Origin: Oligoflexus tunisiensis
GTDB taxonomy: Bacteria; Bdellovibrionota_B; Oligoflexia; Oligoflexales; Oligoflexaceae
NCBI RefSeq assembly: GCF_001748245.1
Contig: NZ_BDFO01000001.1
Coordinates: forward strand, 746,828 to 810,827
Direction: 5' to 3'
DNA: 64,000 bases
The translations under genes were made by a program, and so were the position numbers. Of this stretch, positions 35,922-46,450 are shown piece after piece. Numbering within the stretch: position 1 is the first letter of the stretch; each line of letters begins with the position of its first letter. Under the pieces are notes generated by a model. That model was not told the origin of the DNA. It was given only the letters and a program-made list of their open reading frames with translations, and did no database searches.

Positions 35922-36908
35922 TCACACTAGAGCGCCATGTCCCACGGTGATAACAACGTTGCCCTTCTTATGACCTTCATCAACATAGGCATGCGCTTCC
36001 ACGATCTGCTCCAACGGATACGTCCGGTCGATGACCGGCTTATACTTCCCCGCCTCCGCCAGTTCTCCGAGAAGGCGCACATCCTCGGGTCGTACTTTGG
36101 CCACCCCGGCCACCACCTTCTTGTCTGTCGTCATGTTTACCCAGGATGAACCAAGCGTGTCGGACAATCCGCCCAGGACCAGAAGAAACCGTCCGCCAGG
36201 TTTCAGCGAGACCTGGCACCGAGAGAATGGAGCCGTGCCAGCCGTATCCATAATGGCATCGTAGACCTCGCCATTGCGTGTGAAGTCCTCCTTTGTATAG
36301 TCGATCACAGCATCAGCGCCGAGCGAGCGAACCAGATCAAGGTTCGCCGTACTGCACACCCCGGTGACATGAGCCCCAAGATGCTTTGCCAGCTGGACTG
36401 CTGCTGTCCCCACAGCTCCGGACGCGCCATTGACAAGGAGACGCTCTCCGCTCCTGAGTTTTCCTCTGCGAAAGAAGTCGAGCGCCGTCGTCCCGCCGAA
36501 GCAAAGCGAGGCGGCCTCCTCGAACGTGAGGTTTTCTGGCTTCTTCGCGATAGCCTCTGTTTCGGGGAGGGCCCGGTACTCCACGTAGCATCCCCCGTAT
36601 GCGTCGGACATTCCGAAAACCGGATTGCCAACCTGAAATCGGGTAACATTCTTTCCAACCGCAACCACCACTCCCGAGAGTTCCATTCCCAGGATCTGCC
36701 TCCGCGGGGCAAAGATCCCGAGCGCCAGACGGGAGAGAAGCCCGAAACCACGGGGGACATTCAAAGCGCGCATCCTGGCGTCACCCGAGGTTACCGTGGT
36801 CGCGCGCACTTCGATCAGTAGCTCGTTGTCCTTCGCTGTGGGCGTCGGAATCTCTTTGAGTTTGAGGACTTCTGGCGGGCCGTATTTCTCGTAGACGATT
36901 GCCTTCAC
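35922..36908 (-). CDS. MDR-family NAD(P)H:quinone/zinc-free alcohol dehydrogenase-like oxidoreductase
   Basis: The 328-residue product starts at GTG (36908) behind GGAGGAA. It has the GroES-like N terminus (MKAIVYEKYGPPEVL) and a Rossmann domain with the nucleotide motif NGASGAVGTAAVQLAKHLG. The Cys/His residues of catalytic zinc are not in place, so it belongs to the zeta-crystallin/quinone reductase branch. Electron donor is expected to be NADPH. Confidence 0.93.
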   Translation of the reverse strand: MKAIVYEKYGPPEVLKLKEIPTPTAKDNELLIEVRATTVTSGDARMRALNVPRGFGLLSRLALGIFAPRRQILGMELSGVVVAVGKNVTRFQVGNPVFGMSDAYGGCYVEYRALPETEAIAKKPENLTFEEAASLCFGGTTALDFFRRGKLRSGERLLVNGASGAVGTAAVQLAKHLGAHVTGVCSTANLDLVRSLGADAVIDYTKEDFTRNGEVYDAIMDTAGTAPFSRCQVSLKPGGRFLLVLGGLSDTLGSSWVNMTTDKKVVAGVAKVRPEDVRLLGELAEAGKYKPVIDRTYPLEQIVEAHAYVDEGHKKGNVVITVGHGALV

Positions 36909-37111
36909 GTCATTCCTCCGAGGTCCATGTGATTGACTTGGATTGATCCAGGTAGTGAGAGAGAATAGGGCCTCTCGCAAATTTTATCAAGGCAACTGGG
37001 CATTTAGATGAAATCAGGTATTTTGCTAAATGGGGTGAAAAGGAGTTGTTAAGGCAACCAGTCCTCATTAATGAAAACCGAGATCTGTTTAAGGGTTTAC
37101 CCGAGATTCTC

Positions 37112-37462
37112 TTAAGCTTCTCTTTTCTTCCTGTCTTTGATGTATCTTTTCAATATGACTTTTATGAATGCTTGATAGGAATCGAACCCCTCGTCCTGCG
37201 CAGCTTCCTTGATCTCCTTTAGGAACTCGTCATCAATCCTGATGCTTCTTAGATCACTCTTCTTGTTGCCGACTGAGCTTGGGCCTATTTCCATGTGATC
37301 GGGGTCGTTACCATATTTTCCATCTGGCTCCCAATCATTCGAGCTCTCATTAACGTGGTCTATCCAGTCTTTCTGAGTTCGCTTTTTCTTCTTTTCAATC
37401 TTGTCATTCATAAACAATCCCGCCTGCTGATTTGTATGCTTTAACGGATCTTTGATCGACAT
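37112..37462 (-). CDS. ribbon-helix-helix DNA-binding protein, orphan antitoxin-like
   Basis: The 116-residue protein ends in an RHH-like unit (RSIRIDDEFLKEIKEAAQDEGFDSYQAFIKVILKRYIK). The N-terminal part is charged and Lys-rich. Two starts are possible, at 37462 and at 37411, the latter with a weak GGGA site. Antitoxins of the BrnA type share this tail, but no toxin gene is adjacent. It may be a decayed or solitary regulator. Confidence 0.6.
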   Translation of the reverse strand: MSIKDPLKHTNQQAGLFMNDKIEKKKKRTQKDWIDHVNESSNDWEPDGKYGNDPDHMEIGPSSVGNKKSDLRSIRIDDEFLKEIKEAAQDEGFDSYQAFIKVILKRYIKDRKKREA

Positions 37463-37743
37463 AGAATGCAGTCTTTAGATAGGCTGATATAACAAGCTCC
37501 ACTGCCAACTCCGGCTGTATATACAATGTAATTACATAGAGAATAATAATTCAATGATGCTTTGCTAAGCAACTGGACTTACAAGCATAATTTTGGGTAA
37601 TTCTGCGAATGAATTCTTTGGGTGTGCAGCTAATATGACTTAGTTGCCGATTTTGGGCAATGCTTCCCATTTCATGCAATCGACAGACAGAACCTAAGGG
37701 GATCTTGCCACGGAGGCATCGATGGTAGGCGACGCTTCGATTG

Positions 37744-38769
37744 CTATTGATCCTGCCCTTCGATCATTCCCTCACCCTTCCCACTTCTCTCAACAGTCAG
37801 TCGAAATCCATAATGAATTTCCAGGAAGTGTTTTATGGATCGGGCAAGCTTAATGGAATAATCTCTGCGGGCTTCAGCACCATTATTGATGTAAACACCG
37901 TGGCTCTCTATCTGAGTCCCGTCGATGACACCACCTAGCGTCGAGCCGTGTCGCCGGACATTGTAGCCACCGTTGAAGTAACCACCTTTCCCCGGGTCAG
38001 GGAATGCGGGACTTGGCACTACCTTGATACCTTCTGCAGCAAGCAGGCCCCCGAGACTCCTGGGTCCACGGACAATCTCAGCAAGAGAAAGGGCTGAGTT
38101 CTGAGCCAGGTGGCGCAAAGTTGATTTACTGACAAGAGCTTTCGTATTAAACGCATCATCAGCGAGCTGCAAATCGGACCTATCGAGCGCAATGCCCAGT
38201 TCGACCCACTTGTCTGCATGGCCATTGGTGTGAAAATCAAAATAATGTCCCCTGCCACAGCTTGATGTTACCCACGCCTTGGCGTCCTCGATAAAGGCAT
38301 GGTATTCGTCCCAGGCTCTGTCCGCGGCCGGGTTTCCGTAGGATAGCTCGTTTGTCTTGGTCCGGTTAGCGTTGAGTCTATTGCGGGTGAGATGATTGAC
38401 GATAAGGTGAGGCCTTTCACCTGTAAGGCGAAAGAGCTCTTCCACGACCTGTCGAGCATTGTCCTGGCTGCCTCCATCTCGCAATGCCCCTTCTTGAGGA
38501 GGAATTTCATCCGGAGCAAGCGTACCACCATGAGGTGCGCTGATGATGATAGGGAGCTGACCTGGAATATACTCGATATAATTCTTTTCTCCGAAATAGG
38601 ATTCGTTCGCTTCATACTTCCAGTCGGCTGGCGCTGGACCGATGCATCGTTCTGATTGCAGATTTCTTCTGCCATTTTCAGATCCGATTCTCTGTTCCGC
38701 AAATGAAGAAGATGCAATCCAGACGACATAAAAGAGACCGGTCAAGCCAAGTATGAAAGAACTAAACAT
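37744..38769 (-). CDS. exported N-formylglutamate amidohydrolase-like protein
   Basis: The 341-residue protein starts at the ATG at 38769 behind GAGGAT. An N-terminal hydrophobic signal (FILGLTGLFYVVWIASSSFA) is followed by the FGase motifs IISAPHGG, NRTKTNE and HYFDFHTNGH. These contribute zinc ligands in the family. The family hydrolyses N-formylglutamate or related amides, but an exported form implies another substrate, perhaps cell-wall derived. Neighbours give no hint. Confidence 0.8.
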   Translation of the reverse strand: MFSSFILGLTGLFYVVWIASSSFAEQRIGSENGRRNLQSERCIGPAPADWKYEANESYFGEKNYIEYIPGQLPIIISAPHGGTLAPDEIPPQEGALRDGGSQDNARQVVEELFRLTGERPHLIVNHLTRNRLNANRTKTNELSYGNPAADRAWDEYHAFIEDAKAWVTSSCGRGHYFDFHTNGHADKWVELGIALDRSDLQLADDAFNTKALVSKSTLRHLAQNSALSLAEIVRGPRSLGGLLAAEGIKVVPSPAFPDPGKGGYFNGGYNVRRHGSTLGGVIDGTQIESHGVYINNGAEARRDYSIKLARSIKHFLEIHYGFRLTVERSGKGEGMIEGQDQ

Positions 38770-39371
38770 ACTTATTATCCTCAAAATTTTTCATTGTTTC
38801 TTGGGTATCTTGTAAATGAAGCCAGGCGTCGAGTAAATAGATTGAAATAAAAGAAATGGTCGCATGAAAACACCAGTGTGAAATGGTGACCAAAGTTTAC
38901 TATTCAGGCAGGGTGCTTCTTGGTTACTCAGGCATGGCAACTGAAGGTCTGTTTGAGGGATTGGTATAACACGAAATAGCAGCGCCACACAGAGCGTTTT
39001 CGTGCACATAACTAATTACAGCGATTACTTGCGTGACCACATTGCCGGTCGATCGTAAGTAGCATTTTAATCTGACCTGAATTCGTGCAACCGACTACTA
39101 TCCAATTTCGAATAAAAAACTCTTCTCACTGAATGCTCGTTGCCCGCAAAATCTGTGAAACCTGCTGCTGGTTCAACTTCGGCTCATACCTGGTTCGGCA
39201 AATCACTCATTTAGACTATAAATTTCGCACCACTTTTTCTCATCACGTAATTATGCTTTGCCAATCAACATATTCAGATCACTCTAAAGCGGAAATTTAT
39301 CGTGCCGATTCCGTGCATGAACACCAGGTTGCTGAATCTTTCATGATCTTATTGGAACGAGAGAAGAAAAG
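38770..39371. other. gene-free region upstream of the chemoreceptor
   Basis: Some 600 bases separate divergent genes. Apart from the sigma-28 promoter near its right end I see no feature. Short open frames have no ribosome site or recognisable product. Confidence 0.5.
39285..39311 (+). promoter_or_regulatory. sigma-28 (FliA) promoter for the MCP-CheW operon
   Basis: TAAA (39285-39288), exactly 15 bases, then GCCGATTC (39304-39311) fit the flagellar sigma-28 consensus TAAA-N15-GCCGATAA with two mismatches at the end. It lies 60 bases before the chemoreceptor start. Expression is therefore likely tied to flagellar assembly. Confidence 0.8.
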
Positions 39372-41153
39372 ATGCCCCTGATAAAAAAAATAAGAATTAT
39401 GGGTGGACTTGTTTTTACAATGATGCTGGCGACCCTGGTGATCCTGGGGTTCCTCTTTGCGAATCAATATAGTCTCAATGCGGCTCAGGAACGTCGCTAC
39501 GATTCCTATCAGCTGGCCAACGAGTTGCGGAAAAGTTCAGAGGACCTAACACGGCTGGCTCGAACCTTTGTGGTGACAGGCGATGCAAAATACGAGAAAG
39601 AGTATTTTGATATCCTGGACATCCGGAATGGAAAAGCTCCTCGGCCGGACGGCAGGACCGTTCCCTTGCAGACGTTGATGCGTGAGTTGGGATTCTCAGA
39701 AGAGGAGTTTTCCAAGCTCAAGGAGGCAGAAACCAATTCCAATAACCTGGTGGCCACAGAAACGATCGCTATGAATGCCATGAAGACACCTATCAATAGC
39801 AGCGACGAGACCGAGTCAGCGAAAGTTAAGGCGGAACGTGCCAATGCCATCAAAATCATGCATGATCAGAAATATCATGACAATAAAGTCATCATCATGA
39901 AGCCGATTGATGAGTTCGAGCGCCTCCTGGAGAAAAGAACGCTTCAGGAAGTCAAAAAGTTTGAAGAACGCGGCAGCTTTTTGCTCATCCTCATCGGAAT
40001 TTTCGCCGTCCTAACCACCATATTGTTCGCCGGCGTATACTTTCAAATTACCCACGCTGTGACCCATCAGCTGGGTGCTGATCCCGCTATTCTCAGCGCA
40101 GCGTTACAGCAGATCACATTGGGTGATACTGCAATCGATTTTGGAACCTCCACCAGCCGCGGCGTTTTCCATGATCTCCAGACCATGGTGAAGGGCTTGA
40201 ATGAGAAGGCGGAACAAGCGGAAGCCATTGCGGATGGTAATCTGACGAATGACATTAGAGTGCTTTCGGATAAGGATCGCTTGGGCAAGTCCTTCTCGAA
40301 GATGAACGCTATCCTGAAGGATGTGATATCCCGGGCCAATCAAGCTGCAAATTTTGTCTTGTCTGGTTCCAGCCAAGTTTCAAGTGCCAGCCAGAGTCTT
40401 TCCAGTGGTGCGAACGAGCAGGCTTCTGCGATTGAGGAAATCTCCAGCTCGGTGACCGAGATCAGCACCAAAGTCAAGATTAATGCCGACGCTGCCAATA
40501 GCGCCAGCGAAACCGCTGCGTATGCTCAAGCTGCAGCGGAACACGGCCGCATACAAATCGAAAACACTCTTCGGGCTATGCAGGATATCAAGGTATCCAG
40601 CCTCGAAATATCCAAAATCATCAAAGTCATCGATGATATCGCCTTTCAAACCAATCTGTTGGCTCTCAATGCTGCCGTGGAGGCCGCACGTGCTGGACGA
40701 CATGGGCGGGGCTTTGCCGTCGTCTCTGAGGAGGTTCGCAATCTGGCAGGTCGCAGTGCCAAGGCAGCTCGAGAAACCACAGAGCTGATTGAGTCCTCTT
40801 CGCGCAAGGTGGCCAGCGGCTTGAGTGAAGCCGAGAAGACGACGGCATCCTTCAAGGAGATCGTCGACGGCTCGCTGAAAGTGGCGGAAATCGTGAAGCA
40901 GATTGCCACGGCCAGTCGTGAGCAGGCCACTGGGATCGCGCAGATCGCAGTTGGAATTGAACAAGTCAATAAAGTTACACAGACAAACTCAGCGAACGCT
41001 GAAGAGACCGCGTCCGCATCCGAGGAATTGGCCAGCCAGGCTCAGGAATTGCAGCGCAATCTTTCGTATTTCAAGCTCGATCGCTCTCAGGTGGATCATG
41101 CATCGGCTGAAAGAGAAGGCCTGGGGAAGGTGCGTATTCTACGTGCTGGATGA
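39372..41153 (+). CDS. methyl-accepting chemotaxis protein
   Basis: The 593-residue protein has a transmembrane helix (about 10-30), a helical periplasmic sensor (about 32-195, with [15 protein letters not shown] as in 4HB/CHASE3-like sensors) and a second helix (about 203-225). HAMP-like and signalling helices follow. The hairpin tip [23 protein letters not shown] is diagnostic of MCPs that bind CheA and CheW. No CheR-tethering pentapeptide ends the protein. CheW follows 83 bases later. Confidence 0.97.
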   Translation: MPLIKKIRIMGGLVFTMMLATLVILGFLFANQYSLNAAQERRYDSYQLANELRKSSEDLTRLARTFVVTGDAKYEKEYFDILDIRNGKAPRPDGRTVPLQTLMRELGFSEEEFSKLKEAETNSNNLVATETIAMNAMKTPINSSDETESAKVKAERANAIKIMHDQKYHDNKVIIMKPIDEFERLLEKRTLQEVKKFEERGSFLLILIGIFAVLTTILFAGVYFQITHAVTHQLGADPAILSAALQQITLGDTAIDFGTSTSRGVFHDLQTMVKGLNEKAEQAEAIADGNLTNDIRVLSDKDRLGKSFSKMNAILKDVISRANQAANFVLSGSSQVSSASQSLSSGANEQASAIEEISSSVTEISTKVKINADAANSASETAAYAQAAAEHGRIQIENTLRAMQDIKVSSLEISKIIKVIDDIAFQTNLLALNAAVEAARAGRHGRGFAVVSEEVRNLAGRSAKAARETTELIESSSRKVASGLSEAEKTTASFKEIVDGSLKVAEIVKQIATASREQATGIAQIAVGIEQVNKVTQTNSANAEETASASEELASQAQELQRNLSYFKLDRSQVDHASAEREGLGKVRILRAG

Positions 41154-41236
41154 TTGGCTCTGGGATGGTCTTTGACCAGCGCGGTTGTGGCAAGAGCATC
41201 CCGGTGGCATAAATTCAAGCAAGGAAGGGAAAACCT

Positions 41237-41764
41237 GTGGTCACGAAAAAAGCCAATGAGCGTGAGCATCAGGATGATGATGACTGGAATGAGGATGAAG
41301 AGGATAGCATGAAAGGCCGCTATCTGGGCTTTCGTGTGCATGGAGAAGACTACGGTATTGAAATCCAATACGTGACGGAAATCATTGGCATTCAAAAAAT
41401 TGCTGCCGTGCCCGAAATGCCTGATTTCATAAAGGGCGTTATCAACCTGCGTGGGCAGGTGATTCCGGTGATGGATGTTCGCACCCGCTTTCGTATGCCT
41501 TTTCAGGAGTATAACGAAAGAACCTGCGTGATCGTGGTGAATCATGATGAGCATCCCATCGGTCTTGTAGTGGACTCCGTTAACGAAGTGACGAGCATTC
41601 CGGAGGAGAATGTCTGCGAGCCACCACGCGTGGCCCACAATGAGAGTGCCCGCTACATCCGTGGCATAGGCAAGGTGGGGGACGAGGTTCGCATCATACT
41701 GGATGTCAGCAAGTTGCTCTATGGATCGGAAGCGGAAGCCCTCGCGCAGATGACTCCTGCTTAA
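41237..41764 (+). CDS. cheW: CheW chemotaxis coupling protein
   Basis: The 175-residue protein starts at GTG behind GGAAGG. After an acidic N-terminal extension (DDDDWNEDEED) comes the CheW fold with VNLRGQ-type motif (IKGVINLRGQVIPVMDVRTRF) and GLVVDSVNEV. It couples the adjacent receptor to CheA. The kinase gene is not in the window. Confidence 0.95.
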   Translation: MVTKKANEREHQDDDDWNEDEEDSMKGRYLGFRVHGEDYGIEIQYVTEIIGIQKIAAVPEMPDFIKGVINLRGQVIPVMDVRTRFRMPFQEYNERTCVIVVNHDEHPIGLVVDSVNEVTSIPEENVCEPPRVAHNESARYIRGIGKVGDEVRIILDVSKLLYGSEAEALAQMTPA

Positions 41765-42252
41765 CAAGGATTGGCTCCGGAGCCTGACGGTGATCAGGTT
41801 CTTGTCCATCATGCTCGAAACCGCTACGTTTCATGCCTTTCATAGGGATGATTTCCTCTTTCATCATCATTAGATACATCCACTTGCGGTGAAAAAATCT
41901 GGTAAAAATACCGTACTGTTTCCGATTTCGCCATAAGCATCAGCACTCTCAACAACTTACCCGGATACTGCTGGCAGTTGCGCCAGGCACTGTGCAACCG
42001 CATGAGCTTGCCAGCTCGTCGTCTGATTTTAAAAAACAGTGCACCATGGAAAGGCGTAAATCTCGAGGTTGTGCTGGCGATTGCAGCGAATCCGGGCTCT
42101 TAAGGTATTTCACAGCCATCGCCACCCCGGGGCATATGGCAAGAGCCGCAGCGCGGAGTGTTCACACTGTGATATGCAAAAACCTGGCATGCACCTTGCT
42201 CAAGGCCCGCTACAGTTGGTCCTGCTTTGGTAAAAACAATTTGAGGTGATTC
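41765..42252. other. gene-free region after CheW
   Basis: Nearly 490 bases contain a 12-base palindrome GGCTCCGGAGCC just after the CheW stop (near 41772) and no convincing gene. The open frame at 41992-42249 has neither ribosome site nor recognisable sequence. Confidence 0.4.
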
Positions 42253-42780
42253 ATGCTTTCGTTCTGCAGTCAATTGGCTCGCCATTCTTCGAGTCATGGT
42301 GCCATCTTCACGATCCTGAGTGCGATTCTTCTCGTCGCTTGCGGGGGCGAACCCACATCTGTGTCCACCGTTTCCGCTCAACAGGCAAGCGCCGGCCTTC
42401 AGTACAGAGTGGACAGGGCGGTTGTCAAGTGGATGAATGAAACGGCACGGGCGGGAAATCCGCCGCGGGTTCTGGCCGTAACGGAGCCGGATCAAGCCGC
42501 GATTTGCAAGGCGTTCGATGGTTCTGGACCCGGCTGCGCCGTCGAAGCCTTCGCCGACCTTGGCAGCTTTCAAATAACGGTCATGGAAGGTGCGAACGAA
42601 CGCACCATTTTGCACGAAGTCGGGCACGCTCTTGGCCTGGATCACACTCCTTCGATCAAGGACGTCATGTATCCTTACGCTTTTTACAACCAAACGACGG
42701 AATTTTCGGCCACCGATATCCAAAACATTCGAGCCATCTACGGCAGCCCGGTGTCGACGTCGACTCCTACCGGTTTTTGA
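42253..42780 (+). CDS. matrixin-like metalloprotease lipoprotein
   Basis: The 175-residue protein has a hydrophobic leader with a lipobox (LLVACGG). The zinc motif HEVGHALGLDH (HExxHxxGxxH) and Met-turn region KDVMYPYAF identify a metzincin of the M10A/matrixin type. The catalytic domain is small, about 130 residues. It would act outside the cytoplasmic membrane. GAGG precedes the start. Confidence 0.9.
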   Translation: MLSFCSQLARHSSSHGAIFTILSAILLVACGGEPTSVSTVSAQQASAGLQYRVDRAVVKWMNETARAGNPPRVLAVTEPDQAAICKAFDGSGPGCAVEAFADLGSFQITVMEGANERTILHEVGHALGLDHTPSIKDVMYPYAFYNQTTEFSATDIQNIRAIYGSPVSTSTPTGF

Positions 42781-43024
42781 TTCTCGCCGATTCCGCGCTT
42801 TTATCCGCGAAACGTTTGTGTCTTGAACGCGTATGGGTGCAGCTCATTTTGCCGACGGATGACCTGCACTTTCCTGAATATATGTTGAATCCGTCTTTGA
42901 CCCATTCGATAAATCGCAGCAGGAATTGTCACTTTCCGACCAAGCATTCCAGATTGGTTTAGCCCTCAGATTATGCCTTCTGACTGATCGTACTGACCCG
43001 ATTTCAGTTCCATTTGAAAAATCT

Positions 43025-43504
43025 TCACTTCGCACAATACTCTGCCAATATTTTCAAATTCTTTTCTAGTGGAGGAATAGAGCTATATAAGATGCCTTTC
43101 TTCTTCGCAAACTCAATTGTTACTCGAACAGCATTGCAAATCTGTTCTATGAAATCTGATGTTAGAATTTCAACTTTACGCAGCTCAACATTGAATTCAG
43201 CATCGGTGTCGGTATCGTACTTTTCTTCCATGAAAGTTAGTTTTAGACTTTTTCCCTCCATAGCAATTAATATTTTGTACGGGCCATCCATGAAATTCAA
43301 CTGGTGACTCTCAGATCCTCCGCGGAGGATTGCGATGAGATTATCGGTCCACATATGCAGAACACCGGGAATCAGGTCATTCCAGCTCTTACTGGGAAAA
43401 AACCATCCATCCACGTCAAAATATAATTCACCAGTAAAAGAGGACTTGGATGATGGCCCAACACAGAATGTTTCCTCGCGCACAACCAGCCTAACACTTT
43501 TCAT
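43025..43504 (-). CDS. putative immunity protein for the EndoU-type toxin
   Basis: The 159-residue protein lacks a signal peptide and shows an alternating beta-sheet then helix pattern (SFTGELYFDVDGWFFPSKSWNDL at its start, KILIAMEGKSLKLTFMEEK, helical C terminus). The W-F-P-S-x-x-W-N-D segment and single-domain size resemble small polymorphic-toxin immunity proteins. It lies 14 bases downstream of the toxin gene on the same strand, the usual place for immunity. I do not recognise a named family; the assignment rests on context. Confidence 0.6.
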   Translation of the reverse strand: MKSVRLVVREETFCVGPSSKSSFTGELYFDVDGWFFPSKSWNDLIPGVLHMWTDNLIAILRGGSESHQLNFMDGPYKILIAMEGKSLKLTFMEEKYDTDTDAEFNVELRKVEILTSDFIEQICNAVRVTIEFAKKKGILYSSIPPLEKNLKILAEYCAK

Positions 43505-43518
43505 AAAGCACCTTAAAT

Positions 43519-45948
43519 TTATCTGAAAATTGGAAAGGCCGTTTCAACGACTTTTTCAACAGAATTATAATACAGCTTGATTGAAAGGCCTCCACCTTTC
43601 CCCACCAGAATTAGTCTATCGCCTTGAGTGCCCACTCTCTTGGCATTTCTGAATGCCTCTTCGACAGCCTTTTGAACAGCTTTTTGGGACATATAGTCTG
43701 GAAATAAAGTTTTAGCGGTGCCCTCTGCAATTCTTGAGCCGCCAGCCATATGTCCCGAAAAAATGTGACCCCATTCCACTTTGACTTTCTTGAAACTCGG
43801 AAGACTTATGTTAATCGCGCCGGTTTGTCCACCTGGGAGCATCGGCTTCATAATAAGCTGCTTGGTGAGCTTCAAGACTCTGGAGAACGACCCCACGGAT
43901 CGATATACAGCCTTCGCCCCGTCTTTCAATGCCACAGCGCCACCGCCGCTGACAACTCCACCTGTCAACTGAACTGCGAAAAGTTTGAAACCCTGATACT
44001 GTCCGTTCGCCAGATATTTTTCAGTTTGTTTGATAATTTCCTGGGCAACCCGGCCGGTAGGACCCCTGGCTGCTTCCGCGGGAATGTCTTCTGGACTTAT
44101 TCGACCATCCAGGACTGCTTTTGCAATTTCTGCACCTCTGAATTCCGGGATTGTTGCCGGTCCGGTTTGCTCGGAGCCAAGCAGAATTGCATCAAAAAAA
44201 CCATCCATCAGTGAAGACGTTTGATTGAAGTAAGCAGCCAAGGTTTCAGGTCGTTCTTCCTCTTTGGATTTTTCGGCTTCATCATCTTTGTTAAGGTCAT
44301 CGGGGCTGCCTCTTACAATCACTTCATACGATCGGCCGCCGATGTCTGTGGTTCCCATTGTTGTATCGGCCACAAGATTGGAATTTGACCCGCAGGCTTT
44401 CGTGTATTGCGCTTGCAGGTCATCTATAAGCGGCAGGAAAAGCTGATCACTGGTCTGGAGTATCAGACGTAAGTAGTCCTTTTTGATGTTGTCATTTTCA
44501 TCAAGTAAGGGCCAATCACCCAGTATCTCGGCAATCTTTCTGAGGGAGATTTTTTGGTATTCAGATCGAAGCTTAACAAAGTGGTTATCATCAACCTTGT
44601 CCGTTGTCTTACAGGTATTGTTTCTTGGAGTCGCCGTGGCGATAGGCTCCGGTTCCTCCTCAAAGTTGTCGGCAGGGGTTGTCCATCTTGGATCCAAGGG
44701 GTCGCGCCCACTCGGGATCACAAAGGGCGTCCGATCCTGACCGTCAGGTGCCGTCCATGTTGTACGTAATTTTATGCTTTCCAGTCGCTTGCAATTGGCT
44801 CGCTGTTTTGTAAGGGCTGTATTGAAGTCCACGCGGTTTATTAGGCCGTTTCCGTCAATGGCGATTTTTTCTCCCAATCCTGGATCGTGAGAAATGGACG
44901 CATTGAGATTGGACGTCGACGGTGTCAAACGCGTAGCTGTTTCAGCGGTGAATGAGGCGTTGTTCCGGCTTGCATGCAAATCAGTGTTCTCAACGGAATC
45001 GCCCTCTGCCAAATCAGAAGTCATAAACGATCCTACACCGCCTGGATTCTGACCAAATTCGTTGCAGTTGTACTGGTCATAGATCTTTTTTGCCTTGTCA
45101 GCACAGCTCTCGATCATGCCATCTGGGGAAGCAAACTTCGCTCTTTCCAGGAAAGCGCTCTGGTCCTTACAGATATTGTTGCAATAGGAGCGGGTAAATG
45201 TATCGAGATCGGACTGCACTGCATCGATCAGGTTTTGTTCATACTCTTCAGCGGTGGCAGCCGAGCACTTGCCAGACTTGGACTTCTCTCTAGCTGCTTT
45301 CAAGGATATCTCATATGAAGCAAGCTCCAGCCCAATGGCATTCAAATAGCCAAGATAATCGGCAAAAAGAATCCTCTTCAGCTGATGTTTTTCCGTCGTG
45401 TTTTGTAAGGTATCGCCTAGAAATACATCGTCCGCAACGCGAGTCCAGATCGTCGTAGGACTGCCAAAATTTTCCTTCAATATTTCTTGATGGGCTTCCC
45501 ATTCTTTCTTTTCAGCCGGTGAGAGTTCCTCCGAATTTCCCTCAGATGCGCCGATGATGCCTCCTCTCTCTACCTTGCCGAATTCAGGCTCCTTCTCAGG
45601 GAGTCTGTCCAGGATGGCTTTGGCTGTTGCTTCGTCAATATCCAGCCGAGGATTGAAGCGTGTATCCTTGACTTCGGGTGGTTGATAGGAGGGCTTTTTG
45701 TTCTCATTCAGCGCCTTTTTCAGCAGTTCAGCTTCTTCGGGAGTGAGTTTAATTGAAAACTTGTCCTCCCGGGGTTGCAAGGATGGCATTTCCAACTCTG
45801 TTTTCGGAGGGGAGCCGAAATCGAGTCCCTTCAATAATTCAGGGTCGATGTCTGGAATTCTCAATGGTCCCTGAGCCTTCGCAACAGGAGTCAAAGCACT
45901 GATGGCTGCAATGCAGATCGAAAGAAGTAAACATTTCATGCGAATCAT
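43519..45948 (-). CDS. exported polymorphic toxin with C-terminal EndoU-like nuclease
   Basis: The 809-residue protein starts at the ATG at 45948 (GGAG upstream). A signal peptide (CLLLSICIAAISALTPVAKA) leads into a Pro-rich N terminus, a long helical Cys-containing middle and a Thr/Ser/Asn stretch. The last 86 residues follow the bacterial EndoU pattern: His 728 and His 733 in WGHIFSGHMAGG, Lys 746 in AKTLFPDYM, an alternating helix (AVQKAVEEAFRNA), GGLSIKLYYN and the closing ETAFPIF. EndoU toxins cut RNA of rival cells. Export by a signal peptide rather than a CdiA or T6SS module is unusual. An immunity candidate follows directly. Confidence 0.75.
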   Translation of the reverse strand: MIRMKCLLLSICIAAISALTPVAKAQGPLRIPDIDPELLKGLDFGSPPKTELEMPSLQPREDKFSIKLTPEEAELLKKALNENKKPSYQPPEVKDTRFNPRLDIDEATAKAILDRLPEKEPEFGKVERGGIIGASEGNSEELSPAEKKEWEAHQEILKENFGSPTTIWTRVADDVFLGDTLQNTTEKHQLKRILFADYLGYLNAIGLELASYEISLKAAREKSKSGKCSAATAEEYEQNLIDAVQSDLDTFTRSYCNNICKDQSAFLERAKFASPDGMIESCADKAKKIYDQYNCNEFGQNPGGVGSFMTSDLAEGDSVENTDLHASRNNASFTAETATRLTPSTSNLNASISHDPGLGEKIAIDGNGLINRVDFNTALTKQRANCKRLESIKLRTTWTAPDGQDRTPFVIPSGRDPLDPRWTTPADNFEEEPEPIATATPRNNTCKTTDKVDDNHFVKLRSEYQKISLRKIAEILGDWPLLDENDNIKKDYLRLILQTSDQLFLPLIDDLQAQYTKACGSNSNLVADTTMGTTDIGGRSYEVIVRGSPDDLNKDDEAEKSKEEERPETLAAYFNQTSSLMDGFFDAILLGSEQTGPATIPEFRGAEIAKAVLDGRISPEDIPAEAARGPTGRVAQEIIKQTEKYLANGQYQGFKLFAVQLTGGVVSGGGAVALKDGAKAVYRSVGSFSRVLKLTKQLIMKPMLPGGQTGAINISLPSFKKVKVEWGHIFSGHMAGGSRIAEGTAKTLFPDYMSQKAVQKAVEEAFRNAKRVGTQGDRLILVGKGGGLSIKLYYNSVEKVVETAFPIFR

Positions 45949-46085
45949 ATAGGTGACTCCGACTTTTAGATGCCAGGAGCCGGGAATATATCGAAATCGA
46001 TTAGGTTGGACAAGGGTAAACAATGCCAAAATGGCTATTCCTGAGGGAATTTCGTTCTCAGAGATGTGATAATGATATCTCTCGG

Positions 46086-46322
46086 TTATATCTGAAGCTT
46101 GAGCGCGTCAAGGTCCAAGGTCGGGGAGGCACAGCTCTTCAGCCGGGGATTGAGCTACTCGAGATGGCTACAGACTTTCCTAAGGATGGCCCGATTCTCA
46201 TTATTACTGATGGGGAGATCGAGAGCCGTCTTGAGATCAGAAGAACTCATGCCTTCCTGGTGTCAAAACACAGGAGACTGCCGTTTGCTCCCAAGGGGAA
46301 GGTATTTTCCATTGAAGAGTGA
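46086..46322 (+). pseudogene. C-terminal remnant of a VWA-domain protein gene
   Basis: In frame, the segment encodes VQGRGGTALQPGIELLEMATD, then GPILIITDGEIES and HAFLVSKHRRLPFAPKGKVF, typical of the end of a VWA (MIDAS) protein. The N-terminal two thirds are missing. The start is replaced by a stretch carrying TATATCTGAAGC, which also occurs before the nuclease-helicase gene and its decayed copy. A second, more damaged remnant lies at 48855. Non-functional in all likelihood. Confidence 0.7.
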
Positions 46323-46450
46323 TGCTTTCGCTCTTACCGCTCTCTGCACTGCAAGGGTTTCGGATAGGCAAGCCATCGGTCCAGGTAGTTTTTGGCCTCT
46401 AGGCCTAGCTATGGCTCAATGAGCGAGGTAGACAGGTCTCCCGCTTACGG

